In this document: piece after piece, positions 34,907 to 43,706 of the stretch
Position numbering within the stretch: the stretch's first letter is position 1
Layout: each line of letters opens with the position of its first letter
DNA from: Cerasicoccus frondis
Lineage (GTDB): Bacteria > Verrucomicrobiota > Verrucomicrobiia > Opitutales > Cerasicoccaceae
Assembly (NCBI GenBank): GCA_031296915.1
Contig: JAVDPC010000004.1
Location: 124,001 to 188,000, forward strand
Reading direction: 5' to 3'
Length of the DNA stretch: 64,000 nucleotides
Translations under genes and position numbers: made by a program
The notes under the pieces: generated by a model
Database searches by the model: none
What the model was told of the DNA's origin: nothing
Seen by the model: the letters and a program-made list of their open reading frames with translations, nothing else

Positions 34907-37330
34907 TCATTCGACACTTGCGGGACGCGCCAGCCGGTAAAACACTGTCGGTGCCGGAACGTCCTCTGCGGGAATGTCGTAGACATCTGAATCGTCGGCC
35001 AGGATGATGGTCTCGACGTCGTCCCACTCAGACAGATTCGTGGAACGCTGAAGGACCACCTGCTGCCCCTGATAACCACGTATATAGATGCGGTAGCCCC
35101 CCTCCGGCAAAGGCATGGATGCGATTTCGGCGTCCACTGGCGGCGACTCAACCCAAGCAGTCAGGATTTCGTCCATGGCTGCCGGGATATTTTGAGGCGT
35201 CGTAGCGGCAGCGTGATCCAGACGATTCAGACCATGGCAACTCGTGCAACTACGGACCTCGCCGGGCTGAAAACTGAGCCAATAGCGCTCGCGGACAACG
35301 CCCTCGCCCGCCGCGTCGGTCAACTGCCAGGATAACGCGCGCCGGGCTGGCACAACCGCCACGGCCGAGCCATCGGCCCCAATCAACACCGATCCCGGAG
35401 GCGCGCCTGCGTCGGTGCGGTTAAGCTGATTGCTCACGCGCATTGGGCGGGCCAGCACCCGGCGGCCCTGGCGGATGTTGGTGTCGTCTTCACTGGTCAT
35501 GCCAATGCCACGCACTTGGTCGCCCTGGAAAAACTGCAGGTATTTCACATCGTAAATTTTGTCCGACCCCGCCTCGGGAATCGGATTCTCGTCGCCGTGC
35601 ACCCGCAGCCAGTACGGCTGCTGCTCGTCGGCGTCATCGCGGGTGGTCACGTCGCGCATGACGACCATCGCCAAGCCCTGGCTGCGCAAGTAAGACTTCA
35701 GGTTTTGCAGGCTCTCCCCCACCCCGGCGATCAACTGCGCCTCCTGGTCAGGCAGCTCGATGGGATCGCGGTCCGGGATCGCGCGGGCGCGGAGTTCAAC
35801 GGGTTGCAATTCCCACAACGGGCCGGTGTAGCTCATCAGCGAGTCCGGGCTCCACCAGGTGTGGGTTTCGACAATGCCGCCGCCACCGGTCAATTCAGAG
35901 GTCGGTTCATAGTAGCCGTTGCTGGCGACGCCGAGCACCTTGATGCGGAAATCGTAGCGCGACACCAAGGCGCCGCCAGAGCCCTCGTTGGAGTCTCCGC
36001 GTGTTTCGCTGGTGTGCGCAGCGATCAGCAAGCCGTCACTGGTCGGCAGCGGGTCGCGGTAAAGTCCGCTGTGGTCATCACTGGGTTCATTGGACGTATT
36101 GCCGGTGTCCGGGTGCGTCAGGTAAGTGACGAGCATATCGTCTGGATTGTCCGTTGGCGCGCCATTGAGCGAGAAGATCAGGCCGCCGGAATGCGTGTCA
36201 AACTCCGGTGCATCGACGCCGATGAACAGCCCAGGGGTGACCGGACTTTCCTCGATCATGAACATATTTTCGACCGAGTTCGGGTTCGTGCGGCCATTGG
36301 GCGCAATAAACTCCGTGAGCGCCGGATCGTCGTTGATGGCGGTGTTGAAATACTGGTGCAGCTCATGGCGCCCAATGTGATTGAGCGTTTCCATCTCCGT
36401 GCCGTCCTCCTCGATCATCCACGGGAAAAAGTGGTTGAAACGATTGCCATTGAGATTCGTGCCCGCCAACAGGTCCGTGCGCTGCGCGCGCGGCTCGGGG
36501 AAATATTCCACGCGGGTGTCAAAGAGCCACTCTGCGTCGGCGGATTCGTCAGAGAAATCAAACGTGCCGTAAATGCCGCCCGGGTTCCCGTTGAGCTCAT
36601 CGCCGTCGGCCTGTTGGTCACGCTGGAGGTGATCCCAGCGAGTGAAAATCACGCGACCATAGCTGTCTATCATCGGCGAAAAGGAGCCCGAGGGCGCGTG
36701 CTCCATCAGGAAGAGGTCGCCGGTGGCTGGATCGAGGCTCCAGAGGCCGGTGACGGTTGGCGCCTCCTCGTATTCGTCGAGCTGTGGGTAGAGGTGCGCC
36801 TCGCCGCCGCGTGGACGGTCCGTCGTAAAAATGATGCGCCCGTCCGTACCGTAAACCGGCGAAATGTTATTATAATCCTCCGGTTGGTTGGCGACCTTGG
36901 TGATGACTGGCGTGTCAAACTTCCCCAGCCCAGTAATCTCATAGAGCTGCCAGCGAAACTCGGTGTAATCATATTGCTTGTAGGGGGCGCCGACGATCAT
37001 GCTGAAGATGACCGACTGGCCATCCCAGCTCACGCTCGGGTCACGCACAGCGATCGCGGTTGCGCCCTGATGCTCGGTTTGCTCACCGTAGCCTGCGGCT
37101 TCAGTGAGGTTTTTTAAATCACCATCCGCATAGCGGATCCACAAGTCGCCCCCGCGTGGTGCGGAGAACATTGTGGCGCGGTGATTGCCAAAGGTAGACC
37201 CAATGGTGGTGAAATCCGCCGGCTGCGGCACCTGAGTGACGAAGACGATCGGATTCGTTTGTGCGGACAGTAGAGATGCGGCCAGCAAGCTGGCCGCAGT
37301 GGCGAGAGGTTGGCGAATAGCTAGAAACAT
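34907..37330 (-). CDS. Exported HzsA-like cytochrome c domain protein
   Basis: An 807-residue exported protein. A signal peptide (QPLATAASLLAASLLSAQ, about 7-24) is followed by a long beta-propeller-like region with repeated FSPMIDSYGRVIFTRWDHL and GRIIFTTDRPRGG. This resembles the hydrazine synthase alpha-subunit family. Near residue 695 CTSCH is a c-type heme site. The C-terminal part (GYRIYIRGYQGQQVVLQRS) is beta-rich. True hydrazine synthase has beta and gamma subunits and its own heme ligands; none are here, so a plain name would mislead. It is a single gene, with no assigned partner. Confidence 0.8.
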   Translation of the reverse strand: MFLAIRQPLATAASLLAASLLSAQTNPIVFVTQVPQPADFTTIGSTFGNHRATMFSAPRGGDLWIRYADGDLKNLTEAAGYGEQTEHQGATAIAVRDPSVSWDGQSVIFSMIVGAPYKQYDYTEFRWQLYEITGLGKFDTPVITKVANQPEDYNNISPVYGTDGRIIFTTDRPRGGEAHLYPQLDEYEEAPTVTGLWSLDPATGDLFLMEHAPSGSFSPMIDSYGRVIFTRWDHLQRDQQADGDELNGNPGGIYGTFDFSDESADAEWLFDTRVEYFPEPRAQRTDLLAGTNLNGNRFNHFFPWMIEEDGTEMETLNHIGRHELHQYFNTAINDDPALTEFIAPNGRTNPNSVENMFMIEESPVTPGLFIGVDAPEFDTHSGGLIFSLNGAPTDNPDDMLVTYLTHPDTGNTSNEPSDDHSGLYRDPLPTSDGLLIAAHTSETRGDSNEGSGGALVSRYDFRIKVLGVASNGYYEPTSELTGGGGIVETHTWWSPDSLMSYTGPLWELQPVELRARAIPDRDPIELPDQEAQLIAGVGESLQNLKSYLRSQGLAMVVMRDVTTRDDADEQQPYWLRVHGDENPIPEAGSDKIYDVKYLQFFQGDQVRGIGMTSEDDTNIRQGRRVLARPMRVSNQLNRTDAGAPPGSVLIGADGSAVAVVPARRALSWQLTDAAGEGVVRERYWLSFQPGEVRSCTSCHGLNRLDHAAATTPQNIPAAMDEILTAWVESPPVDAEIASMPLPEGGYRIYIRGYQGQQVVLQRSTNLSEWDDVETIILADDSDVYDIPAEDVPAPTVFYRLARPASVE

Positions 37331-37535
37331 GTCAGGCGAGTGTTTTCCTTAGAAAAGCCAGAGCTACTTAGACCCATTCTAGGGGTTATCAACGCCAATC
37401 ACACTCAGGCAATCTATGGAGCTATTTCTTACAAATCCTTCATTGTGGACTTACTTCGTTTTCACAAATGTTACAACACAGGCCCAACCGACAGATTGCA
37501 CAGCACGTAGTGAAACCAAGTGAGAATTCGAGGCC

Positions 37536-38036
37536 CTACCCTTCGCAGCTCACCACGGTGAAGGCCTGATCGTACAGGAGTTTATCCCCATTAAACAGGC
37601 GAAAACGCCACTCACCGAGCCCGCGCTCGTATTCCTCATCGAAGAAGTAATAGAACTCAAACCAGCCAAAACCATCCTCCGCAAAGATCGGTTGCACGCG
37701 CTCAAGCTGGGTGGTGACCTCGCCAGAAGGCAGTGTCATCGGCGGATAGTCCACCACCAGGCGCAGCTCTTCCACGCCCTCCGGCACGTTAAGGATGCCG
37801 ATTTCGATGCCCAGACCGTGCTTGAGGCAATTGGGCACGGTCCAGGTATTTTCCTCGATGATGATCCAGTCGCTATCCATGCCCAGCCCGTTGGGTGAGT
37901 CCGGCGCGACATACGTTTCGCCTTCGTTGGTGCGCATCACGTGGCCATAGAACAACGGCACGACCTCGTAGGGCTTCTCGTGCAGAAGCGCCGCCAGTAA
38001 CAGAAAGGCAAGTCCAGCTAGACTGTAAATACGCAT
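37536..38036 (-). CDS. Exported DUF3859-like protein
   Basis: A 166-residue protein with a short N-terminal hydrophobic segment (YSLAGLAFLLLAALLH, about 4-19), exported or anchored. The rest is beta-rich with aromatic clusters: HGLGIEIGILNVPEGVEELR, GFGWFEFYYFFDEEYERGLG and a final cysteine near the C-terminus. It resembles DUF3859 proteins, whose function is not known. Nothing next to it suggests a partner; the gap to the HzsA-like gene (37331-37535) shows no other feature. Confidence 0.65.
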   Translation of the reverse strand: MRIYSLAGLAFLLLAALLHEKPYEVVPLFYGHVMRTNEGETYVAPDSPNGLGMDSDWIIIEENTWTVPNCLKHGLGIEIGILNVPEGVEELRLVVDYPPMTLPSGEVTTQLERVQPIFAEDGFGWFEFYYFFDEEYERGLGEWRFRLFNGDKLLYDQAFTVVSCEG

Positions 38037-38298
38037 AGTTTGGTCAACGACTCACTGGCAGCATAGCCCGGGCCCAAGCCAAGCCAACTGGAAAATCTGC
38101 CATAAAAATAAGGCTTGCCCCCCGCCCGTGGCTGCTTCATGAAATGAGATACGATAGCGAAAGCGGCGCCGCACTGTAGCACTCTGGCCAAGTTTGCCCG
38201 ATCAAGTCTTCGCCCGTTACCGCTGCCTAAGACCAAGTTTGGTCATTTGCTAAAAATTCCCTCCCCGGGCGCTGCCTATCGTATTCCCTTGTCTCACT

Positions 38299-39456
38299 AT
38301 GAGCGAAACTGAAGCGACAACCAACGCCGCCACCGAAAAAGCGGATAACTCCGTCATCGTCGAAGGCGTCTTCGAACCGTCTAATAACAAGACCGGGCAA
38401 CTGCTCGACCCCGCGAAAAACGGGCGCACCCGCAAGACGGACCCCTTTGTCCCGCGCGAGATGATCCGCCGCTTCAAGCTGAAGCGCGGCAACTGGATCA
38501 CCGCCAGCGCTCACCACGACGACCGCTTCCCCAACCCCAAGGTCAAATACATTGAGAAGGTCGACGGGCTGCCAGTCGACAAGCGCAAGGACTGCTATCC
38601 ATTCCAACAGCTCACCACCATTGCGCCGGACGAGCAGATCAAGCTTGAGTGCAAGGACGGACGCCTGACCACCCGCGTGCTCGACCTGTTTTGCCCCGTC
38701 GGCAAAGGACAGCGCGGCCTCATCGTCGCCCCCCCCCGCACCGGTAAAACCACCCTGCTCAAAGACATCGCTGAGGGCGCCCACGAGAACCAGCCGGACA
38801 TGCTCGTGATGGTTCTCCTCGTCGATGAGCGCCCAGAAGAAGTCACCGACTTCAAGCGCGACCTGCCCTGGGCCGAAATTTACGCGTCGTCCAACGACGA
38901 AAACATCGAGAACCACATCCGCGTGGCCGAAATCGCGATTGAGCGCGCCAAGCGCCAAGTGGAAGTCGGCCAGGATGTCATCCTCCTACTCGACAGCATT
39001 ACCCGCCTTTCCCGCGCGCACAACTCCGCCAAAGGCGGCGGCGGTAGGACGATGACTGGCGGCCTCGACATCCGCGCGCTCGAAAAGCCGCGCCAGCTCT
39101 TTTCCTCCGCCCGCAACACCGAAGAAGGCGGCAGCCTGACGATCATTGCCTCGGCGCTGATCGAAACCGGCTCCCGCATGGACGACCTGATTTTCCAGGA
39201 GTTCAAGGGCACCGGCAACATGGAAATGGTCCTCGACCGCAAGGCCGCCGAGCTCCGCCTCTGGCCCGCGATCAACATCAACGCCTCGGGCACCCGCAAG
39301 GAAGAACTCCTGCTCAACAAGGACGTTCTCGACAAGGTCGGCTTCTTCCGCCGCGCCCTGTCTCCCATGAAGCCCCTCGACGCCACCGAGACTTTGGTCG
39401 AGCGCATGGGCACCACGAAGAACAATTCCGAGTTTCTCCGTCTGCTCGACATGTAA
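38299..39456 (+). CDS. rho: Transcription termination factor Rho
   Basis: Rho is the RNA-dependent helicase that ends many transcripts. The 385-residue protein is short: it lacks the N-terminal helical domain and starts, after about 20 Ala/Thr/Glu residues, near the RNA-binding cold-shock-like part (KTGQLLDPAKNGRTRKTDPF). The ATPase core has the Walker A VAPPRTGKTTLLKD (PPRTGK instead of the usual PPKAGK), VLLVDERPEEVTDFKRDL, and a Walker B ILLLDSITRLSRAHN. The Q- and R-loop region GGGGRTMTGGLDIRALEK and the C-terminal NSEFLRLLDM are typical. No Shine-Dalgarno is visible before the ATG. Confidence 0.96.
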   Translation: MSETEATTNAATEKADNSVIVEGVFEPSNNKTGQLLDPAKNGRTRKTDPFVPREMIRRFKLKRGNWITASAHHDDRFPNPKVKYIEKVDGLPVDKRKDCYPFQQLTTIAPDEQIKLECKDGRLTTRVLDLFCPVGKGQRGLIVAPPRTGKTTLLKDIAEGAHENQPDMLVMVLLVDERPEEVTDFKRDLPWAEIYASSNDENIENHIRVAEIAIERAKRQVEVGQDVILLLDSITRLSRAHNSAKGGGGRTMTGGLDIRALEKPRQLFSSARNTEEGGSLTIIASALIETGSRMDDLIFQEFKGTGNMEMVLDRKAAELRLWPAININASGTRKEELLLNKDVLDKVGFFRRALSPMKPLDATETLVERMGTTKNNSEFLRLLDM

Positions 39457-39507
39457 TGCCAGGCGGATGAACCGGCGAACGGACATTTCGTAAGCGATGC
39501 AAAAGCC

Positions 39508-39972
39508 ATGAAATCCATCGCCAAAACGATCATCACTGTTTTGGCATTAGCCGTTCCTCTCTCAGCCGCGAAAATTGAGAACACTTCACTCAAAGAGCTT
39601 TGCAGTGTAGACTATCCAGCAAGGACCCAAGCTGGAGATATGAAAGGAACTTTATCCGTTTGTGCTTTGGAGTCAGCTCTGGGCCGTGATGCCTCTCTCT
39701 ACATTGTTTCATCTTTCGAGAAAGAATACCCATCAGGCATTGATCACATACTCGAGCATTCCATTGGACCAATAATCGAAAAAAGAGGAGAAGAAATTGC
39801 TATTCTTTACACATCAGGAACGAATAGCACTTGCGTTGCAATCTACACGATTGAATCAGGGACCGCAGAATTCGTGAAAGTCGAGGTGATAGCCTGGTAT
39901 GACGAAGGGGTATACCGTAAGAGTGAAGACTTCGAAAAATACGAAAGCCTGCTGAACAAACGAGATGCATAA
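39508..39972 (+). CDS. Exported hypothetical protein
   Basis: A 154-residue protein with a signal peptide (KTIITVLALAVPLSAAK, about 6-22). The mature part has a few cysteines (C32, C52 and another near 108) and a charged C-terminal helix (RKSEDFEKYESLLNKRDA). I do not recognise a family. Its GC content looks lower than that of rho before it, especially at third positions, so later acquisition is possible. It lies 51 bases after rho in the same direction but need not be co-transcribed. Confidence 0.6.
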   Translation: MKSIAKTIITVLALAVPLSAAKIENTSLKELCSVDYPARTQAGDMKGTLSVCALESALGRDASLYIVSSFEKEYPSGIDHILEHSIGPIIEKRGEEIAILYTSGTNSTCVAIYTIESGTAEFVKVEVIAWYDEGVYRKSEDFEKYESLLNKRDA

Positions 39973-40069
39973 CCAAGCGGCGGACTCGATTCAGCGATGA
40001 GTTCCGCGCTTCGTTACCGGCCGCTGCTCAACACTGGCGCACCAGCAGGCAATGAGAGCACTCGTCTGG

Positions 40070-43000
40070 CTATTCCTGAATAATCGGCGCCAGGACGATG
40101 CGAAAACCAGTGCTCGCGTTGCGAGATTGTTCGCTCACTCCTTCACTACGAGACGCTGCGCGTGAGCGGATGGCGAAATCCTCCCAACTACCACCGCGAA
40201 CCGGGCGACGGCTCGAATCTTCCACGCGCACCCAGTCGGTCACCGAATCGCCGGGCAACCGGGAGTTGTAGTGGTCGAAACACCATTCGCGAACGTTGCC
40301 ATGGACGTCATATAGACCCCACGCATTCGGTTCATAGCTGCCAACATCTTTAGCCCCGTATTGGTCTTCAACGTTCACTTCGCCTGAGTTGAAATCACGC
40401 GGGTAAGAGCCTTGGAAATTTGCGTTCTTATTGGTGGCGGTATCCCCCCAATGGAATGGCCCCCTGGAGCCAGCACGAGCCGCATATTCCCACTCCGCTT
40501 CCGTGGGCAAACGGTATTCGTAACCGGCAGGAATGCGTCCAGAGGCGGCTTCACGCTCATTGAGCTTACGGCAATAGGTCATCGCCTCTTTCCAGTTAAT
40601 GTATTCCACTGGACGCTGCTTCCCCTGCAACCGTGAGGGGTTAAAGCCGATCAACTCAGCGTACTGCTGCTGGGTGATCTCATGCGCTCCAATCCAATAG
40701 CCCTGCGACAAGGTAACGGACGTGCTCGGCCCTTCTTCCGGCAGACGAGACGGCTCCGAGAGCGGGCTGCCCATCGTGAAGCTGCCGGGGTTCACCCAAA
40801 CCAGCGGGATATCGAGAAACGGAACATCATAGGCAGACTGCTTTTTGGGCCCCGGAATGAGCTCCAACGTTGGCGCCCATGTCAGCTTTTCATTCGGCTT
40901 AGGCGTGAAGGCCTTACTAACCGCGAAGTAATCTGCATTGCCGATGCTCAGTGTCTGTTCGACGCCAGGCTTGAGCGCCAATTTCATTTCCTCCAACTTC
41001 ACCTTTTGGCCGTCCAAACGAATGATCCATTCAATATTGGCCGGCGTAGGCTCTAGCGTGAGCGTTGCCGACAGTGGCTTGAGATCGTAAATAACTTTGA
41101 TCCGCTGACTGTCGATGAGGGCGAACTTCTTGCTGGTGTCCGCGTAGTCAGGATGTGACACATCCAGGGTGATTTCACCTGCTTCGATGTCAGTGATGCT
41201 GAATGCTCCGTTTTCGAGATTGCCCGCATCGGCGGAGAACTTCTTCACCCCATGCAAACTGCTGGCGCTGCTTCCGACAATGCTGACGCCCCGCAATAGC
41301 TCAGGCGTCGCATCCTTACCGTCAAACTTGACGACAACCGCGATCTCTCCGGATAGCGGCGTCAAATCGCCAAAATCCAGAATCGCCTTGGTTTGTGGGC
41401 GGATTGTAACGGCGAGCGTTTTTTCCCGGTATCCATTCAGCTTCGTGGTGAGGAAAAACTCTTCGTTAACCGGCAAATCCTGCAGGGTGATGTTCGTTTT
41501 GCCCAGCATGCGATCGCCAAAATAGATGTCCGCATCCTGCGGCTCTGACTTCACGCGCAACACGCCAAGAATCGCTTCAATCGGAATTTCCACGCTATTG
41601 GGCTCCTTGGCTGCAAAGGTGTAAGGCCCCGAGGTGGTTGGCGTATAGCCCTGCTTATCGGCGATGATGGTGTATTCTCCCGCATTGAGCGCCTGCGTGG
41701 TCGCCAGTTGGCCAGATTCATCGGTTTCGCCAAGCTTGATCTCTTCGCCATCGGCGTCAACGGCGGTCAATTGCACGTTGGGCTGACTGGTGAAGAGGAC
41801 GTCTGTCAGCGCTGGCTTGAGCTTGATCGTTACCGCTTGCGAGTCTTCAGCAACCTGGATGAGCCTTGAATCAGAAATGTAGCCCGGCGCGTCGAGGACA
41901 AAGCGATATGAGCCTGGCAGGATATTTAAGTCCAACTTGCCATCGCGAAGTATGAAATTGTGGTTTGTGCCGCCAATTTTCACGCTAACATTGCTCGGGC
42001 TAATGCGGAAGGACAGCCGCGGCTCCTGGCCAGCAGGCGTCTTGATCGCCACCGCACCATCCGGGAATGAGTCTTCCACCAACAGATTGATCGCCGAAAA
42101 GACTAACAAAGAAATCACCAGTAACACGACCCCGACGACCGCCAGACGAAATGCGCTGGCGCCCTTACCGCCCTTTTCCTGAAGCTTCTTTGGAACAGGA
42201 ATAAAATCCAAGTGCCGGAAAATCGTCTTCGTATCGGTGGTGCCAATGGCGGACTTTTGCGCATTGCTGCGCAGGGGCCGAATGCTCTCGAAATTCTCAA
42301 AATCTGCCTTGGCTTTGGCGATGCTTTGGTAGCGTCGGTCTGGGTCCCGGTCGAGGCAGTTGGCGATGAAGACGTCCCACTTTTCGTCCAATCCATGCAC
42401 CACCTCACTCGGCGCCACATAGTCTGCGGTGGGCTTGCGGCCAGTGAGCAACCAGTAGGCCGTGATGCCGAGCGCATAAACATCGGATCGCGCATCCGAG
42501 GCTTTGCCCTGCCGCGCCTCGGGCGAGAGGATGTCCACCGTGTTGATGCGAATCGCCCGCCCACCGAGGGCAATCGGGGGAATGCCGGCCGAGACGATTT
42601 CCTCGAAACGCTCCTGCCCGATGAGGGTCATTAACCCGAAACCCGCCACTTTGACTGAGCCATCCTTGGCGCGCAGGATGTTGGTCGGGTTCAGGTTAAA
42701 ATGCTGGATTTTCTTTTCCGCCAGGTAATTCAACCCTTCAAGGGTCTGGCTGAGAATGCTGCGAACCTCGTCCGTCGGCAATCCCATCGGCATGTCTGAG
42801 ACCAACTCGCGCGGCTCATCCTGATCTGCCTTGCGTTCCTTGATCTGCTTATTGACGTAGTTCTGCAGGTAGTCCGCGAGGTTTTCGCCCTCGAAGGCGC
42901 CTCCCGTGAAGGTAAACCGGTCTTTGACCTCGGCCGCCTCTTCAAACGAAAAAATGTTGTCGTGCTCGAGCTTACAAAGCTTGGGCGCAACCTGGGCAAA

Positions 43001-43222
43001 GCGCGTCTTAAACTCCGGCGTCGGCTCGATGATCGGCGGCATGACGAACACCGTCTTCTCCTCTTTGGCGCGCGGGCGGCGCACACGGTACAGGCTGCCC
43101 AACAAGTCGTAGGAGACGCAGCGTAAAACCTGGTAGTCTCCAAATTTTTCGCCAGGCGTCAGGACTTCATAGGCGCGACCGGGCGGGGCCGATGGCGGGG
43201 GGGCGGTGGGTTCGTCAGTCAT
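40070..43222 (-). CDS. Pseudokinase-PEGA-formylglycine-enzyme-like fusion, membrane protein
   Basis: A 1050-residue fusion. A protein-kinase-like domain (about 28-315) is followed by a membrane helix (about 355-380, LAVVGVVLLVISLLVFSAIN). PEGA-type beta repeats (about 400-660, e.g. LRVKSEPQDADIYFGDRMLG) come next, and a C-terminal sulfatase-modifying-factor-like domain ends the protein (about 800-1045, WVNPGSFTMGSPLSEPSRLP, YEYRLPTEAEWEYAARA, HGNVREWCFDHY). The kinase catalytic residues are lost: the HRD position reads H174-F-N176, DFG reads G194-F-G196, and neither a glycine loop nor the VAIK lysine is recognisable. It is therefore probably a pseudokinase scaffold or nucleotide-independent sensor. 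PEGA and FGE-like domains lie outside the cytoplasm by the predicted topology. Confidence 0.87.
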   Translation of the reverse strand: MTDEPTAPPPSAPPGRAYEVLTPGEKFGDYQVLRCVSYDLLGSLYRVRRPRAKEEKTVFVMPPIIEPTPEFKTRFAQVAPKLCKLEHDNIFSFEEAAEVKDRFTFTGGAFEGENLADYLQNYVNKQIKERKADQDEPRELVSDMPMGLPTDEVRSILSQTLEGLNYLAEKKIQHFNLNPTNILRAKDGSVKVAGFGLMTLIGQERFEEIVSAGIPPIALGGRAIRINTVDILSPEARQGKASDARSDVYALGITAYWLLTGRKPTADYVAPSEVVHGLDEKWDVFIANCLDRDPDRRYQSIAKAKADFENFESIRPLRSNAQKSAIGTTDTKTIFRHLDFIPVPKKLQEKGGKGASAFRLAVVGVVLLVISLLVFSAINLLVEDSFPDGAVAIKTPAGQEPRLSFRISPSNVSVKIGGTNHNFILRDGKLDLNILPGSYRFVLDAPGYISDSRLIQVAEDSQAVTIKLKPALTDVLFTSQPNVQLTAVDADGEEIKLGETDESGQLATTQALNAGEYTIIADKQGYTPTTSGPYTFAAKEPNSVEIPIEAILGVLRVKSEPQDADIYFGDRMLGKTNITLQDLPVNEEFFLTTKLNGYREKTLAVTIRPQTKAILDFGDLTPLSGEIAVVVKFDGKDATPELLRGVSIVGSSASSLHGVKKFSADAGNLENGAFSITDIEAGEITLDVSHPDYADTSKKFALIDSQRIKVIYDLKPLSATLTLEPTPANIEWIIRLDGQKVKLEEMKLALKPGVEQTLSIGNADYFAVSKAFTPKPNEKLTWAPTLELIPGPKKQSAYDVPFLDIPLVWVNPGSFTMGSPLSEPSRLPEEGPSTSVTLSQGYWIGAHEITQQQYAELIGFNPSRLQGKQRPVEYINWKEAMTYCRKLNEREAASGRIPAGYEYRLPTEAEWEYAARAGSRGPFHWGDTATNKNANFQGSYPRDFNSGEVNVEDQYGAKDVGSYEPNAWGLYDVHGNVREWCFDHYNSRLPGDSVTDWVRVEDSSRRPVRGGSWEDFAIRSRAASRSEGVSEQSRNASTGFRIVLAPIIQE

Positions 43223-43250
43223 GTCAGCAGCTCAGGATCGTTAGCAGTAG

Positions 43251-43565
43251 TTACTTCAGTTGGCTTGGGTTGATTACATCAGGCGCTCGTTTATCCTTTC
43301 CTGCCGTCCGATGATAATTCCCGGTGAGCTTGTCTCGCTCGTACTTGGTGAACCCGGCCTTCTCGACATTTTTCGTGTCCAGCTTGCTCTTGGTGGCGGC
43401 TGGTGTGTATTTCGTGGCAAGATTGGGGGGCAGGAAAACCCGACGCACGGGTTCTCCCGTGCGGGGATGCTTCGTCAGTGGCGCATCGTTCATCGATTGT
43501 TCGACCTCGAAAGATTCGCCTTCACTGCCATCCGGGTTGATCACCTGGTATACGTAAATCGGCAT
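43251..43565 (-). CDS. FmdB-like protein without zinc-ribbon cysteines
   Basis: A 104-residue protein aligned to the FmdB-family zinc ribbon: MPIYVYQ at the start, FEVEQSMNDAPLTKHP and PVRRVFLPP correspond to the usual pattern. The CxxC pairs are gone (YQVINPDGSEG and KHPRTGEPV where the family has CxxC), so it cannot bind zinc in the usual way. A C-terminal Lys-rich part (EKAGFTKYERDKLTGNYH) is added. The function is unknown. It is 28 bases upstream of the pseudokinase gene on the same strand, so they may share a transcript. Confidence 0.75.
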   Translation of the reverse strand: MPIYVYQVINPDGSEGESFEVEQSMNDAPLTKHPRTGEPVRRVFLPPNLATKYTPAATKSKLDTKNVEKAGFTKYERDKLTGNYHRTAGKDKRAPDVINPSQLK

Positions 43566-43706
43566 GAGTCACCTATTTCGCGAATTCTACGCCTCGGGGC
43601 AAGCAGGAATAGCGCCGGTACGCGTCTGAGGCGCCATTCTCAAAAAAAGTGAATCCAAGGGCGCCACTTAGCTTGTAATTTTTCCGTACCGAATAAAACT
43701 CAAGGC

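Noticed and set aside
35516..37117. 533-residue plus-strand frame opposite the HzsA-like gene
   Set aside because: The minus-strand gene has a signal peptide and heme motif; the opposite frame has no coherent domain.
34907..37330. True hydrazine synthase (anammox)
   Set aside because: No beta or gamma subunit and no anammox gene set nearby; only alpha-like similarity.
38227..38958. 243-residue minus-strand frame opposite rho
   Set aside because: It lies across the well-supported rho gene in GC-rich sequence and shows no family pattern.
40070..40900. FGE domain as activating enzyme for the sulfatase at 49016
   Set aside because: It is fused to a membrane pseudokinase and predicted outside the cytoplasm, while the sulfatase appears cytoplasmic.
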